This document shows positions 35,047 to 46,905 of a DNA stretch of 64,000 bases, piece by piece; positions within the stretch are counted from its first letter, which is position 1, and every line of letters begins with the position of its first letter. Origin of the DNA: Poa pratensis (lineage: Eukaryota > Streptophyta > Magnoliopsida > Poales > Poaceae); NCBI GenBank assembly GCA_947311845.1, contig CAMZMU010000062.1:50960380-51024379 (forward strand), given 5' to 3'. The notes beneath the pieces are model-generated. The model saw only the letters and a program-made list of their open reading frames with translations, searched no databases and was not told the origin of the DNA. A program made the translations under genes and the position numbers.

Positions 35047-36597
35047 ACTCCGGTGTGTGACCGGCTTTACCGGCTTCACTTTCTCTCTAGTAAGTTTGTG
35101 GACTTATAGCTGAAAATTCCCACTTCGGGCGAAACAGAGGGAATCTTTACAAGAGTTGGGTGGATCTTCGTTTTGGATGTTCCTATATCCTAACCTAACA
35201 CAACCAAGAAAAAAATTCCACTGGCCTACCCCTTTCGACTCCGTTCAAAGGGGTATACGTGAACTTTGACTTTTTTCCAGCAGGTCTAGGGGTTCACCGA
35301 AGCGGGGCTCCGGAGCGTCGAAAACCCCACCAAAACCTAGCTGGTTCCGTTCCATATGTTATAAGTGTGTTGGGTGTTGTACATGTCCAAGATCCTACTC
35401 CGGTGTGTGACCGGGTTCACTTTCTCTACAGTAAGTTGGTGGACTTATAGCTGAAAATTCCCACTTCGGGCGAAACAGAGAGAATCTTTGCAAGAGTTGG
35501 GTGGATCTTTGTTTTGGATGTTCCTATATCCTAACCTAACACAACCAAGCAAAAAAAGTCCACTGGTCTACCCCCTTTCGACTCCGTTCAAAGGGGTATA
35601 CAAGAACTTTGAATTTTTTCCACCAGGTCTAGGCTTTCACCAAAGCGGGGCTCCGAAGCATCGGAAACCCCACCAAAACCTAGATGGTTCCATACCATAT
35701 GTATATAAGTGTGTTGGGTGTTGTACATGTCCAAGATCGTACTCCGGTGTGTGACCGGCTTCACGTGCTTCACTTTCTCTCTAGCAAGTTGGTGGACTTA
35801 TAGCTGAAAATTCTCACTTCGGGCGAAACGGAGGGGAATCTTTGCAAGAGTTGGGTGGATCTTGGTTTTTGATGTTCCTATGTCCTAACCTAACACAACC
35901 AAGCAAAAAAGTTCACTGGCCAACCCCCTTTCGACTCCGTTCAAAGGGGTATACAGGAACTTTGACTTTTTTCCACTGGGTCTAGGCTTTCACCGAAGCG
36001 GAGCTCTGGAGCGTCGAAAACCCCACCAAAACCTAGCTGGTTCCATACCATATGTATATAAGTGTGTTGGGTGTTGTGTACATGTTCAAGATCCTACTCC
36101 GGTGTGTGACCGGCTTCACGGGCTTCACTTTCTCTCTAATAAGTTGGTGGACTTATAGCTGAAAATTCCCACTTCGGGCGAAACGGAGGGAATCTTTGCA
36201 AGAGTTGGGTCGATCTTGGTTTTGGATGTTCCTATGTCCTAACCTAACACAACCAAGCAAAAAATTCCACTGACCAACCCCCTTTCGACTCCGTTCAAAG
36301 GGGTATACAGGAACTTTGACTTTTTTCCACCGGGTCTAGGCTTTCACCGAAGCGGGGCTCTGGAGCATCGGAAACCCCACCAAAATGTAGTTGGCTCCAT
36401 ACCATATGTATATAAGTGTGTTGGGTGGTGTACATGTCCAAGATCCTACTCCAGTGTGTGACCGGCTTCACTTTCTCTCTAGTAAGTTGGTGTACTTATA
36501 GCTGAAAATTCCCACTTCGGGAGAAACGGAGGGAATCTTTGCAAGAGTTGGGTGGATCTTGGTTTTGGATGTTAATATGTCCTAACATAACACAACC
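35047..36597 (+). repeat. Tandem array of ~350-bp units in CACTA-2
   Basis: Units start at ACTCCGGTGTGTGACCGG at 35047, 35397, 35741, 36096 and (as ACTCCAGTG) 36448, with periods of 344 to 355 bp. The last copy is partial. Each unit contains GGCGAAAC, a TTTCGACTCCGTTCAAAGG block and CATATGTATATAAG. No unit has a sustained open frame, so the array is most likely structural or non-coding. The copies differ by a few per cent. Confidence 0.9.
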
Positions 36598-36749
36598 ATG
36601 CTAAAGGATACCTTTTTAAGGGTTTTTTTCACTTTATTTGATTTTTTTCAAAAAACGATCAAAATGGCCACCATGACTATTCATCGAAAGAGGTCAAATT
36701 TTCTAACTATCGATATTTCTGTGATGCAAAAGATGATATGGATGGCATA

Positions 36750-36836
36750 TTTGAATTCCTCTCATTTTTCTAATCAATTTAGACATTTTATTTGTCAAAT
36801 TTCAATTTATGGATTTAAAGATATGAATTATTCCAT
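36750..36836 (-). repeat. Right arm of the inverted repeat inside CACTA-2
   Basis: This is the complement of 34650-34737. It lies directly against the left end of the nested TIR element. Confidence 0.75.
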
Positions 36837-36839
36837 ATT

Positions 36840-37864
36840 TAGGGCGTGTTCGGCAACGCCCTGGCTTCCAGCTTCCCGTCGGAGCGGAGCGGAGCAGCGC
36901 CGAACACACAAGCTCCACGGAGCTGGATCCGCGAAGCTGGGCATTTTCGACGTACAATGGACGGAGCACCTCTTTAGCCGATCCGCGAAGCAGGCAAATC
37001 GCGGAGCAGCAACTAATTACGGCGAGTTGCCACCGCCAAGTGAAAAGAAAACTGTTCGCTCTCTCTCCTTCCTCTGTCCCGAGCTCCATCCCCATGACCT
37101 TGCCGCCGACACCCGCAGCCGCCTCCTTTCCTCCGGCCGCTCCCCCTCGAGTCTCTCCACCGCCGCCACAGCTGTATCGACCCCTACCGGAACTTCTTCC
37201 CCGACCACAGCCCGCCCGCCCCTGTGCCCAGCTGCTTCCCCGATGCGGCCCGAGTCCAGATCGACGAGCTCTGGTCCGGTCCGAGCGAGGTTGTTCTGAG
37301 CGATGGAGTCCGTCCGTCCCAGATCGACGAGGCCTGCACCATCGGTGTCCTCTACGAGCTCGTCGACGACATCAGGAGCGCGTCGGGAAATGGCAAGATG
37401 CGGAGCAACGCCAGCGTCCTGCGCGCGCTGGGCATGGACTCCTCCGGTCCGTTCCCTCCGCCGCCTTCCCCAAGCTCCGGTGGAGGACCTCAGCCTGCAC
37501 GCCGACCGCGGTCGGGACGAACGGGCTCCTCGCGCTGCCGAGGAGGCCGAGCGCCGGCGCGACTTTACCACCGCGACGTCGTGCCTGGAATCGGCGCTCA
37601 ACCCGGCGCACGCCTCCTCGCTCCTCCCGCTCGCCAAGGCCCGCACGCGGCTGCGCCTCGCCGGCCTGCTACGCCTCGCCGGCCTGCTGCTCGCCCGCGC
37701 GCTGCTCGTCCTCTCTCTGCATAATTTCCGAAAAAAGAAATAAAATAGCTGGACAGAGCAGAGCAGCGCCGAACACACCTCGCTCCGGCCTGAGAGCAGT
37801 TTTGGCCATGGAGGAGCCGGATCGACGGATTTCTTCGGAGTGGAGGGTTTCCGAACACGCCCTA
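36840..37864. mobile_element. Nested ~1-kb element with TAGGGCGTGTTCGG inverted ends, GC-rich interior
   Basis: The ends are TAGGGCGTGTTCGG (36840-36853) and CCGAACACGCCCTA (37851-37864). The extended ends ATATTT/AAATAT may include the target site, so the superfamily (hAT- or PIF-like) is uncertain. The interior is GC-rich, unlike the AT-rich host CACTA, and holds open frames such as 37224-37724 (PSCFPDAARVQIDELWSGPS and GVLYELVDDIRS). These resemble pieces of genuine plant coding sequence, and another frame contains TATSCLESALNPAHASSLLP. A captured host gene is suspected, but I cannot identify it and see no complete gene. Confidence 0.6.
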
Positions 37865-37983
37865 AATATCACTGTTATTTATTAAAAAATATTATTACAT
37901 AATCATTGTTATTTATTCAAAAAAATATTACATAATCATTGTATTTATTCAAATAAATTTTGAGAATTTAAACAATAAAAAAG

Positions 37984-38200
37984 TGTAACATCATGACTCA
38001 GGGTTTAATATGATTGATAGGATACTATTATCAGTAAGTTCTAACTTCTCATTTGGAATCTAATTTGGAAGGAACTCAAAAGTTAAGCGTGCTCGGGCTG
38101 GAGCAATTTCAGGATGGGTAACCGAATGAGAAGTTTGACCAGAGTAACTACTTTGACCTGAGATTAAGTGTATAACTAGTTTAAGTGTGTGGCTAAGTGA
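37984..38200 (+). repeat. 5S rRNA-derived segment (Cassandra-like) in CACTA-2
   Basis: Positions 38072-38135 follow the plant 5S rRNA closely: GAACTC, AGTTAAGCGTGCTCGGGC (A-box region), GAGCAATTTC and AGGATGGGTAACC (C-box region), then GAGAAGTTTG. The surrounding TGTAACATC and AGGGTTTAATA... are like grass Cassandra TRIM LTRs, which carry 5S-derived pol III promoters. Only one such copy is seen and the 5S 5' half is missing, so this is not a 5S gene. Confidence 0.7.
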
Positions 38201-38512
38201 GAAATTTCAGACTAGAATTAAAAATAGAACTGAAATAATTAAGAATAGAATTGAGAATAATTGAGAATAGAATTGAAAATAAAATTAAAAAAATTCCCGA
38301 TACCTTTAGTCCTGGTTGGTAACACCAACCGGGACTAAATCGTCCCCGTCATGCTCGCTCCTCCTTTGCCATGTGGATGCCCATTAGTCGCGGTTCGTGG
38401 ACACCCGGGACGAAAGCCCTCCCCCCCTTAGTCCCGACCCTTTAGTCCCGGTTGAAAAACCGAGACGAAAGGCCCTCTGGAACCGGGACGGATGAGCCGT
38501 TTTCTACTAGTG

Positions 38513-38793
38513 GATCAGACCCGTATAGGCGGTACACTGACCCATCAACTGCCAAATCAGCCCTGGTGCATGAATTGACAATATCCCGTGGAGATCCTGA
38601 TCACATTTTGTGCAAGTCAAATGACATCATCAATTGCCTAGCTAACTTCTTGAAATGAAATCTCGTTACGCCATTGGTGCCTCGTTGGCCACGAGTTTCC
38701 ATTCTACAAATAGTTTATCAGATGGCAACGTCCATTCTACAAATAGTTTATAAGATGGCAACGCCATATATATGCACGTCGCCATGTCCGGTC
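38513..38793. other. Unexplained exon-like flank between CACTA-2 and the LINE-like element
   Basis: A frame reading DPYRRYTDPSTAKSALVH and ending CLANFLK (stop at 38656-38658) starts right at the CACTA junction. Its counterpart left of CACTA-2 (about 34300-34437) reads DLHHAILKSFSILASLQHD in one frame, but a stop precedes the join. I do not recognise the product. At 38693-38765 a 37-bp segment TTTCCATTCTACAAATAGTT is tandemly duplicated. Confidence 0.3.
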
Positions 38794-38904
38794 AGATCTT
38801 AACATGTTGATGATTAGTGTGCAATCCTGGACACTCACTCGGGACTAGCCATCTACCTCCCGCGACCTAACCCTAAACCTAGCCGCCGCGCCGCCGCTGG
38901 CGAG

Positions 38905-40345
38905 TGATGTCTACGCACGCTTCTATTCTTGTAGACAGTGTTGGGCCTCCAAGTGCAGAGGTTTGTAGAACAGCAGCAAGTTTCCCTTAAGTGAATCACC
39001 CAAGGTTTATCGAACTCAGGGAGGTATAGGTCAAAGATATCCCTCTCAAGCAACCCTGCAATTAAGATACAAGAAGTCCCTTGTGTCCCCAACACACCCA
39101 ATACACTTGTCAGGTGTATAGGTGCACTAGTTCGGCGAAGAGATATTAAAATACAAGTAATATGGATGATTATAAGTGGTAATTGCAATCTGAAATAAAA
39201 TGGCAGCAAGCAAACATGTAGCAGAACTGGTTGTAAACGGTGTTTCAATGCTTAGAAACAAGGCCTAGGGATCATACTTTCACTAGTGGACACTCTCAAC
39301 AATAATAATATAATTGAATACATAGATATTTCCTCTTCACTATGCTACTCTGAATTATTCTCTCGTTGGATAACGAACACCAATCCACTGTGTAGGGCTA
39401 TAACAGCACACCTTAAAGTCGCATTCCACATCTAGGGAACCCCACACTGTCAACTTGAGCGCCCTAAATAGTACTAGACAAACACCGCAATTTCATAGAG
39501 ACATCCAACGCAAATAATAACTCATGATAAGTATTCCTGTTATCTTTAGCCTAAGAGCCACACACGGGGCGCACACTGTCAACTTCGCACCGTGGGACAA
39601 AGGTGACTCCGGAGATTACATTAATAAAACCACTTGAGTAGCATATATAATAATGAAGAGTAACATCTATGGATTCAACTAGATTACAAAGCTCATGATC
39701 ACATAAAGATCACACCATGGGAGAGAGAGATAAAACATAGCTACCGGTAGAGCCCTCAGCCCCGATGAAGAACTACTCCCTCCTCATCATGGGAGGCAGC
39801 AGCAGCGATGAAGATGGCGGTGGCGTCGATGGAGATGGCTCCGGGGGCAATTCCCCGTCCCGGCAAGGTGCCGAAACAGAGACTTCTGTCCCCCGAATTA
39901 GGGTTTTTGGTGGCGGCGGAGCTCGGAACTTTTCTGGGGAAATCATCGATTCTTCTAGGGTTTTCGTGTCGGGGGGAATAAGTAGGCGAAAGGGCGGCGG
40001 CTGGAGACCCCCGAGGGGCCCACACCACCCTAGGGCGCGCCAGGGGGACCCGCGCCCTAGGTGCGTGTGGGGCCCTCCTGGCTCCTCTTCGTTGCTCCTT
40101 TGGACCTTCAGGTGTGTTCTGATAAAATAGGTCCCTCCGTGAAGTTTCGTCCAATTCCGAGAATATTTCCACTAGCTTTTCTGGAATACAAAAACAGCAG
40201 AAAACAGGAACTGGCACTTGGCATCTTGTTAATAGGTTAGTCCCAAAAATGTATAAAAGTGATATAAAGTGATATAAAACATGTAGCAATTGGTATAAAA
40301 CAAGCATGGAACATCAAAAATTATAGATACGTTTGAGACGTATCA
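38905..40345 (-). repeat. 3' LTR of the minus-strand element
   Basis: On the plus strand it runs TGATGTCTACGCACGC to GAGACGTATCA. It is about 1.44 kb and pairs with 44016-45466. Confidence 0.92.
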
Positions 40346-43298
40346 GCATCCCCAAGCTTAGTTCCTACTCGTCCTCGAGTAGGTAAACGATAAAAAAAAA
40401 AATTTTTGAGGTGACATGCTACCATCATAATCTTGATCATATAATATTGCAAGGCACATGTAAATGAATGAAGTGATCCAAGTCAATGGTCTATAATTTG
40501 CTACCAAATAGATAATGAGTAAACAATGAATCACACAAGCTAAACGTTTTCATGAATAGTACTTTCGAGACAAGCATCAAACAGTTTTGCATAAGTGTTA
40601 ACTCATAAAGCAATAGTTTCTAATAAAAGGTATTTAATCAACACAAAGGAAGAATTAAGTTTCAGCATTTGCTTCAACTTTCAACATATTTATCTCATGG
40701 ATATTGTCAACACAAAGTAGTATAACAAGTCCAATACGTTGCATATAACGCATGTTGTAACAAAGTTGACACTAGTGTTTGCTTGTGGAAGACAGAAAGA
40801 ATAGGAAAACTGACTCAACATAAAAGTAAAAGAAAGGCCCTTCGCAGAGGGAAGCAGGGATTAAATCATGTGCTAGAGCTTTTAGGTTTTTGAAAGCATA
40901 TAGAGATTGCATAAAATATTTGATACTCCTCCCAACCTTGCTAACACAAGCCATGGCTAACCGAATCCTCGGGTGCCTTCCATCAATCACATACCATGGA
41001 GGAGTATCTATTTTTGAGAGGTGTTTGTTAATTGTCAACGAATGGTAGCGGGTGAGAACAGTATTCTACCTGTCAAACGGACTTTTAAGAGCGGCTCCCA
41101 TGAAGGACGTTATTTCTACCAGCAAGGCAGATCATCCCTCTTTCTCTTTGGTTTACACACATTCAGGTATTTCACTGTTTGTCATTGCTTACTGATGAAT
41201 CAGGGCAAAAGTGTGAAGAGAATTAATTGGTTAAAGTTGTAATTAATTGGGACTGGGCACCCCGTTGCCAGCTCTTTTTGCAAAATTAGGATAAGCGGAT
41301 GTATATGCCACTAGTCCAGGTGTAAAAGTCCATTGACAAATAGAATAAAGAATAACCACACTAATTCCTCATGAGCTAGTAAACATTGACACAAAAAGGG
41401 AATAATAACATTTTGAATAATTTAAAGGTAGCACATGAAAAATTTACTTGGAGTGGCAAGGAAATACCACATATAGGTAGTTATGGTGGACACAAATGGC
41501 ATGGATTTTGGCTCAAGGATTTGGATGCACGAGAAGCATTCCCTCTCAGTACAGAGTTTAGGCTAGCAAGGTTATGTAAGCAAACAAGAATATCAACCCG
41601 TACACCAAGTTTTATATGACAAACATATTGCAAACGTTATAAGACTTCATACCGTCTTCCTTGTTAACCAAACCCTGTTATTAGAAAATATCTAGACCTT
41701 AGAGATACCACCGATGCAAACCAAATTTTCAACAAGCTTTACGGTAGTTCTTCACTAATAGGCTTAACTCATGTGATGCACAATTTAATCATGATCTACT
41801 TGTTAACTCAAAACAATTGACAAGCATCAAGTTATCCAAATTAGTGATCTACAAGATTAAGCAAGTTTTTCCTTATACCAATTACCACATGCAACATTTT
41901 CTGAACCAACCAAACACCAATCAATTTATTTCATCAACTCTCCAAACAAATATAAGTGAAGCAAGAGAGTACTTTCTACAAAAGAAAGCTAATAGCTCTG
42001 ACAAGAGATACATGAAAACAAGAGCTAAAAGCTGAACAGCGCTAGATATGAATACTCAACAAATATAAGTGAAGAATAGGAGTATTCTCATGAAAAAGCG
42101 GAGCGTGTCTCTCTCCCAATCAAGAATGCTAGGGTCCAGTCAAGCTTTATTGAAAATAAAAGTGCAATACTGAAAATAAAAGCACACAGACGCTCCAAGA
42201 AAAGCACATATGATGTGAAAGAATTAAAATATAGTTTCACTAGAGATGACCTGATAATTTTGCCGATGAAGAAGGGGATGCCTTGGGCATCCCCAAGCTT
42301 AGACGCTTGAGTCTTCTTGAAATATGCTGGGGAGATCCATGGGAGCCTCCCCAAGCTTAAGCTCTTCACTCTTCTTGATCCTATTATATCATCTTCTCTC
42401 TTGACCCTTGAAAACTTCCGTCACACCAAACTCAAAGTAATCTCATTAGAGGGTTAGTGCATAATCAAAAACTCACATGTTCTATAAAGACGCAATATGA
42501 CTTGTTACTTTAAACATTAGCTACAGCCACTGATGTTATGTGAAGCTCTTCCACCCAAAAAAGAATTTCACTCAACACTAGTAAAAGAGAGAATGCAAAA
42601 TAAAAAGGCATAATCTGTCTAAAACAGAACAGTCCGCAAAGACGAATTTTTTCGAGGCACTTACGACGCTCAGATCGAAAAACTTTGAACTAATGAAAGA
42701 TTCAGACATTCATAAAGATTACGCACAAAAATTTCAGATTTAATTAACAATCTGGTGATTTTAGGAATTTCGTACAGTGAACAGCAAAAATCTGTTTCTG
42801 CGCAGCAATCAAAATTAAGCATCATCTTAACATTAGAGGCTACTCTTGGCACAACAATGCGAGAAAATAAAGATACAAAGGAGTTGCTACAGAAGTAAAC
42901 AAACTCCTTGACTCAAATAAAGAAAAATTGCAGAAATAAAAATAATGGGTTGCCTCCCATAAGCGCTTTTCTTTAACGCCTTTTAGCTAGGCATAGTGAT
43001 TTTGATGATGCTCTCATATGTATAAGAGGTGAATATGAAAGAGCATCAAGAAGCAAATATCAAACACATTTAAGTCTAACCCACTTCCTATGCAAAGGAA
43101 TCTTGTAAGAAAATAAATCAATAAAGCACAAAGTGACTAGTATAGGAAGGCAAAACAATGCAACATCAAAACTTCAACATAAAGAGAGGAGACTTAATAT
43201 TATTGTGATGTATGAATCCATGTCTCCCTCTCTCATAATAACTTCCAGTAGCATCATTGATAAAATCCACAATATAACCATCACATGAAACATTCTTA

Positions 43299-43843
43299 TC
43301 ATGACCCATATGCATAAAGTATCATTACTCTCCACATAAGCATAATCATTTTATTAGTAATAGGAGTAAAAGTATCACATCCATCATTGTAATCATCATA
43401 AATTGGAGGCATAGAATAATCATAATCAATTTTATCCTCAATAGTAGATGGACTGAAAATATCATATTCATCATTGTAAACATCATATATAGGAGGCATA
43501 TCATAATCAACATAAACTATATCCTCAATAGTAGGTGGAGTGAAAATATCACAATCATTATAATCATCAGTAGCAAAGGATTTTCAAAAACTTCACTACG
43601 AGGAGAGGTCTCAAATATATAATCATTTGTAGCAAAAGGATTTTCAAAAACCTCAACCTCCCCAAGCTTAGAGCTTTGCATAGCATTAGCAATAATGGTG
43701 TTCAAAGAATTCATGCTAATAACATTGCTATCACTATTATGCAAACAAACTTCCATAGTTTTTTTAATTTTCTCTTCAAACACATCATGTCCCAACTCAA
43801 GATAAAGTTCATAAAGATCTCTAATTTTGTTGTTGTTTTCCAT
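43299..43843 (-). pseudogene. Short acidic ORFs of the minus-strand non-autonomous element
   Basis: Frame 43843-43517 reads MENNNKIRDLYELYLELGHD and then MNSLNTIIANAMQSSKLGEV. Frame 43499-43299 contains two copies of an MPPIYD-(D/V)YND type block. The two frames are probably one decayed ORF split by a frameshift. They resemble the acidic second ORF of the element at 7365-14970 in composition only. No named domain is visible. Confidence 0.4.
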
Positions 43844-44015
43844 TAAGCCTAACTAGTGAAATAAAAACAAGAAACAAAAAGATAAAACTGCAGGATCTAA
43901 AGGAAATACCTTCGAGCACTCACACGTCAGCAACAGTGCTAGAAAATAGCTAAGTAGCTGGAGGATGTGAGTACCTTTTACCTTACCTCCCCGGCAACGG
44001 CGCCAGAAAATAGAT

Positions 44016-45466
44016 TGATGTCTACGCACGCTTCTATTCTTGTAGACAGTGTTGGGCCTCCAAGTGCAGAGGTTTGTAGAACAGCAGCAAGTTTCCCTTA
44101 AGTGAATCACCCAAGGTTTATCGAACTCAGGGAGGTAGAGGTCAAAGATATCCCTCTCAAGCAACCCTGCAATTAAGATACAAGAAGTCCTTGTGTCCCC
44201 AACACACCCAATACACTTGTCAGGTGTATAGGTGCACTAGTTCGGCGAAGAGATATTAAAATACAAGTAATATGGATGATTATAAGTGGTAATTGCAATC
44301 TGAAATAAAAATGGCAGCAAGCAAACATGTAGCAGAACTGGTTGTAAACGGTGTTTCAATGCTTAGAAACAAGGCCTAGGGATCATACTTTCACTAGTGG
44401 ACACTCTCAACAATAATAATATAATTGAATACATAGATATTTCCTCTTCACTATGCTACTCTGAATTATTCTCTCGTTGGATAACGAACACCAATCCACT
44501 ACGTAGGGCTATAACAGCACACCTTAAAGTCGCATTCCACATCTAGGGAACCCCACACTGTCAACTTGAGCGCCCTAAATAGTACTAGACAAACACCGCA
44601 ATTTCATAGAGACATCCAACGCAAATAATAACTCATGATAAGTATTCCTGTTATTTTAGCCTAAGAGCCACACACGGGGCGCACACTGTCAACTTCGCAC
44701 CGTGGGACAAAGGTGACTCCGGAGATTACATTAATAAAACCACTTGAGTAGCATATTCAAATATAATGAAGAGTAACATCTATGGATTCAACTAGATTAC
44801 AAAGCTCATGATCATATAAAGATCACACCATGGGAGAGAGAGATAAACCACATAGCTACCGGTAGAGCCCTCAGCCCCGATGAAGAACTACTCCCTCCTC
44901 ATCATGGGAGGCAGCAGCAGCGATGAAGATGGCGGTGGCGTCGATGGAGATGGCTCCGGGGGCAATTACCCGTCTCGGCAAGGTGCCGAAACAGAGACTT
45001 CTGTCCCCCAAATTAGGGTTTTTGGTGGCGGCGGAGCTCTGGAACTTTTCTGGGGAAATCGCCGATTCTTCTAGGGTTTTCGCGTCGGGGGGAATAAGTA
45101 GGCGAAAGGGCGGCGGCTGGAGACCCCGAGGGGCCCACACCACCCTAGGGCGCGCTAGGGGGGACCCGCGCCCTAGGTGCGTGTGGGGCCCTCCTGGCTC
45201 CTGTTCGTTGCTCCTTTGGACCTTCAGGTGTGTTCTGATAAAATAGGTCCCTCCGTGAAGTTTCGTCTAATTCTGAGAATATTTCCTGACTAGCTTTTCT
45301 GGAATACAAAAACAGCAGAAAACAGGAACTGGCACTGTGGCATCTTGTTAATAGGTTAGTCCCAGAAAATGTATAAAAATGATATAAAGTGTATATAAAA
45401 CATGTAGCAATTGATATAAAACATGTATGGAACATCAAAAATTATAGATACGTTTGAGACGTATCA
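44016..45466 (-). repeat. 5' LTR of the minus-strand element
   Basis: A 1.45-kb LTR with the same TGATGTCTACG start and GACGTATCA end as the left copy. It is followed by the duplicated target GCGAG. Confidence 0.92.
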
Positions 45467-46387
45467 GCGAGCGCCGCGCGCTCCCGTCCGCCCCCTCCTC
45501 CCTCTCCCCGGTCTCGCCCCCGCGTGGGCGAGCTGGGGAGCCCTCCCCCGCAGCTTCCTCGACCTCCTCTTCCTCTCATCTTCCCCGCCGCCGTTGGGTC
45601 AGGCCGCCGGGCACTGCTTGTCCCCGCGTGGGTCGCCTGGTGGCGCGGCATGCGGTGGCTCGCGGCGGTGCGCCCTGTCCTGCTTCGGTCCGGTGTTCCG
45701 GGCGGCCATGGTGGCGGTGGGGCGGCCGAATGGCGGCGGTGAGCTGCGGTAGCCTGCGTGCGGCCGGCCGGCCGCCGGTGTGCGGCTGGCAGCGTCCTTC
45801 CTGGCTCAGATCTGGGACCAGGCGGGGCCCATCTAGGCTTGGACGGGACTCCCAGGCGTGGTGGCGGCACTCCCGGTGGACGGAGGAGTAGGATCCTGTC
45901 CGAGAATGGCGGCGTCGGCGGCACCCTTACTGCAGTGCGGCGGCGGGGCTTTACGGGCCTTTTTGGGGCCCGGCCGAGCCAGTGAGGGCCTGGTTTGCCC
46001 TGCTGCTGCATCTGGTCGGCTACTGCTTTCCGGCGGTGGAGGCAGTTCCCTCCCGCGTGCCAATGTGCCGCCTTTTCTCGCCGGGATCCTTCTACTCGGT
46101 TTTCCGACCCCGCAACATTGACCGCGGTGAGACGACGGTGATGACTGCTAGGTCGTGGTGGCGTGTGCTAGTGGGCGGCAAGATTGGTGGAGCTTTATGC
46201 AACGTTTGGGATGTGGTGTTTTGGAGGTCGGGAGAAATCCTTGCCGTCTCGACACTGACGCGGTGACGCCTGCGGGTGTCACCTTCCTTCCTGAAGGGCG
46301 TCGGGATACCTCTTTCCCACCCCTCATCGTACCGGGGGAAACCCTAAGACACACCAGGGGAAACCTTTGGAACTGTCCGGGCAGTAG

Positions 46388-46849
46388 CGTCGTCCTCGTC
46401 GTCGCTCCCTTCTTGGAGGTACTGCTTGGTACAAGGCGCTTCGGAAGGCTGGGAGCGTGGTGGATATTCTCCAGAGGGTGCAGCGGCTGCGAGTCATTTC
46501 GTTTTTCGTCGAACCGTCGATGTCGGCTTTGTTTTCTTTTCTTTGTTCCTTTTCTGTTTTCTTTTGGGCAGGAGTGTGCTGTTTGGCCCAGCAGTGGCCT
46601 TGTGCTTGTTTCGGCGCGTCGTCTTCGTCGTCGCTCCCTTCTTGGAGGTACTGCTTGGTACGAGGCGCTTCGGAAGGCTGGGAGCGTGGTGGATATTCTC
46701 CGGAGGGCGCAGCGGCTGCGAGTCATTTCGTTTTTCGTCGAACCGTCGATGTCGGCTTTGTTTTCTTTTCTTTGTTCCTTTTCTGTTTTCTTTTGGGCAG
46801 GAGTGTGCTGTTTGCCCCAGCAGTGGCCTTGTGCTTGTTTCGGTTGGTT
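46388..46849 (+). repeat. 229-bp tandem duplication in the LINE-like element
   Basis: TCGCTCCCTTCTTGGAGGTA occurs at 46402 and 46631. The two 229-bp copies differ by only a handful of bases and contain the T-rich TTTTCTTTTCTTTGTTCC tract. The second copy leads into the 3' terminus. Confidence 0.9.
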
Positions 46850-46905
46850 GCTATATTAATATAGCGGGGAGAAAGCCTGTTTCGAGGAGAGATCTTAACA
46901 TGTTG

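Larger units (their letters stand above)
34438..38512. mobile_element. Non-autonomous CACTA transposon with TAGTCCCGGTT subterminal repeats
   Basis: The element begins CACTAGTAGAAAAC and ends GTTTTCTACTAGTG, perfect inverted termini, with a 3-bp target duplication GAT (34435-34437 and 38513-38515). Both ends carry several copies of TTTAGTCCCGGTT and its complement, the usual subterminal repeats that bind CACTA transposase. There is no transposase gene. The interior holds an inverted repeat, a 350-bp tandem array, a nested TIR element and a 5S rRNA-like segment. Mobilisation would need an autonomous relative. Confidence 0.93.
38905..45466 (-). mobile_element. Non-autonomous LTR retrotransposon, minus strand
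   Basis: LTRs at 38905-40345 and 44016-45466 are bounded by a 5-bp duplication GCGAG (38900-38904 and 45467-45471). On the minus strand the 5' LTR (right) is followed by TTCTGGCGCCGTTGCCGGGG. The 3' LTR (left) is preceded by AAGCTTGGGGATGC. The interior has only short frames and no polymerase. The two LTRs are very similar, so insertion was recent. It sits in the LINE-like element, 95 bp from that element's 5' end. Confidence 0.95.
38810..46889 (+). mobile_element. Short LINE-like retroelement with a 16-bp target duplication, split by an LTR element
   Basis: AGATCTTAACATGTTG occurs at 38794-38809 and again at 46890-46905, the long duplication expected of target-primed retrotransposition. Removing the nested LTR element (38905-45466) leaves only about 1.5 kb. 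The start is CCTAACCCTAAACCTAGCCGCC, a GC-rich 5' leader, and the end is ATATAGCGGGGAGAAAGCC, like the 3' ends of Triticeae LINEs. There is no reverse transcriptase or endonuclease. It is therefore a non-autonomous LINE derivative moved by another element's machinery. Confidence 0.85.

Noticed and set aside
35047..36597. CRISPR-like or satellite-like array
   Set aside because: Units are 350 bp with no spacer/repeat alternation, and the array is confined within one CACTA; it is a transposon-internal tandem repeat.
37984..38200. A functional 5S rRNA gene
   Set aside because: Only the internal promoter half matches, with substitutions; there is no 5' half and no tandem array.
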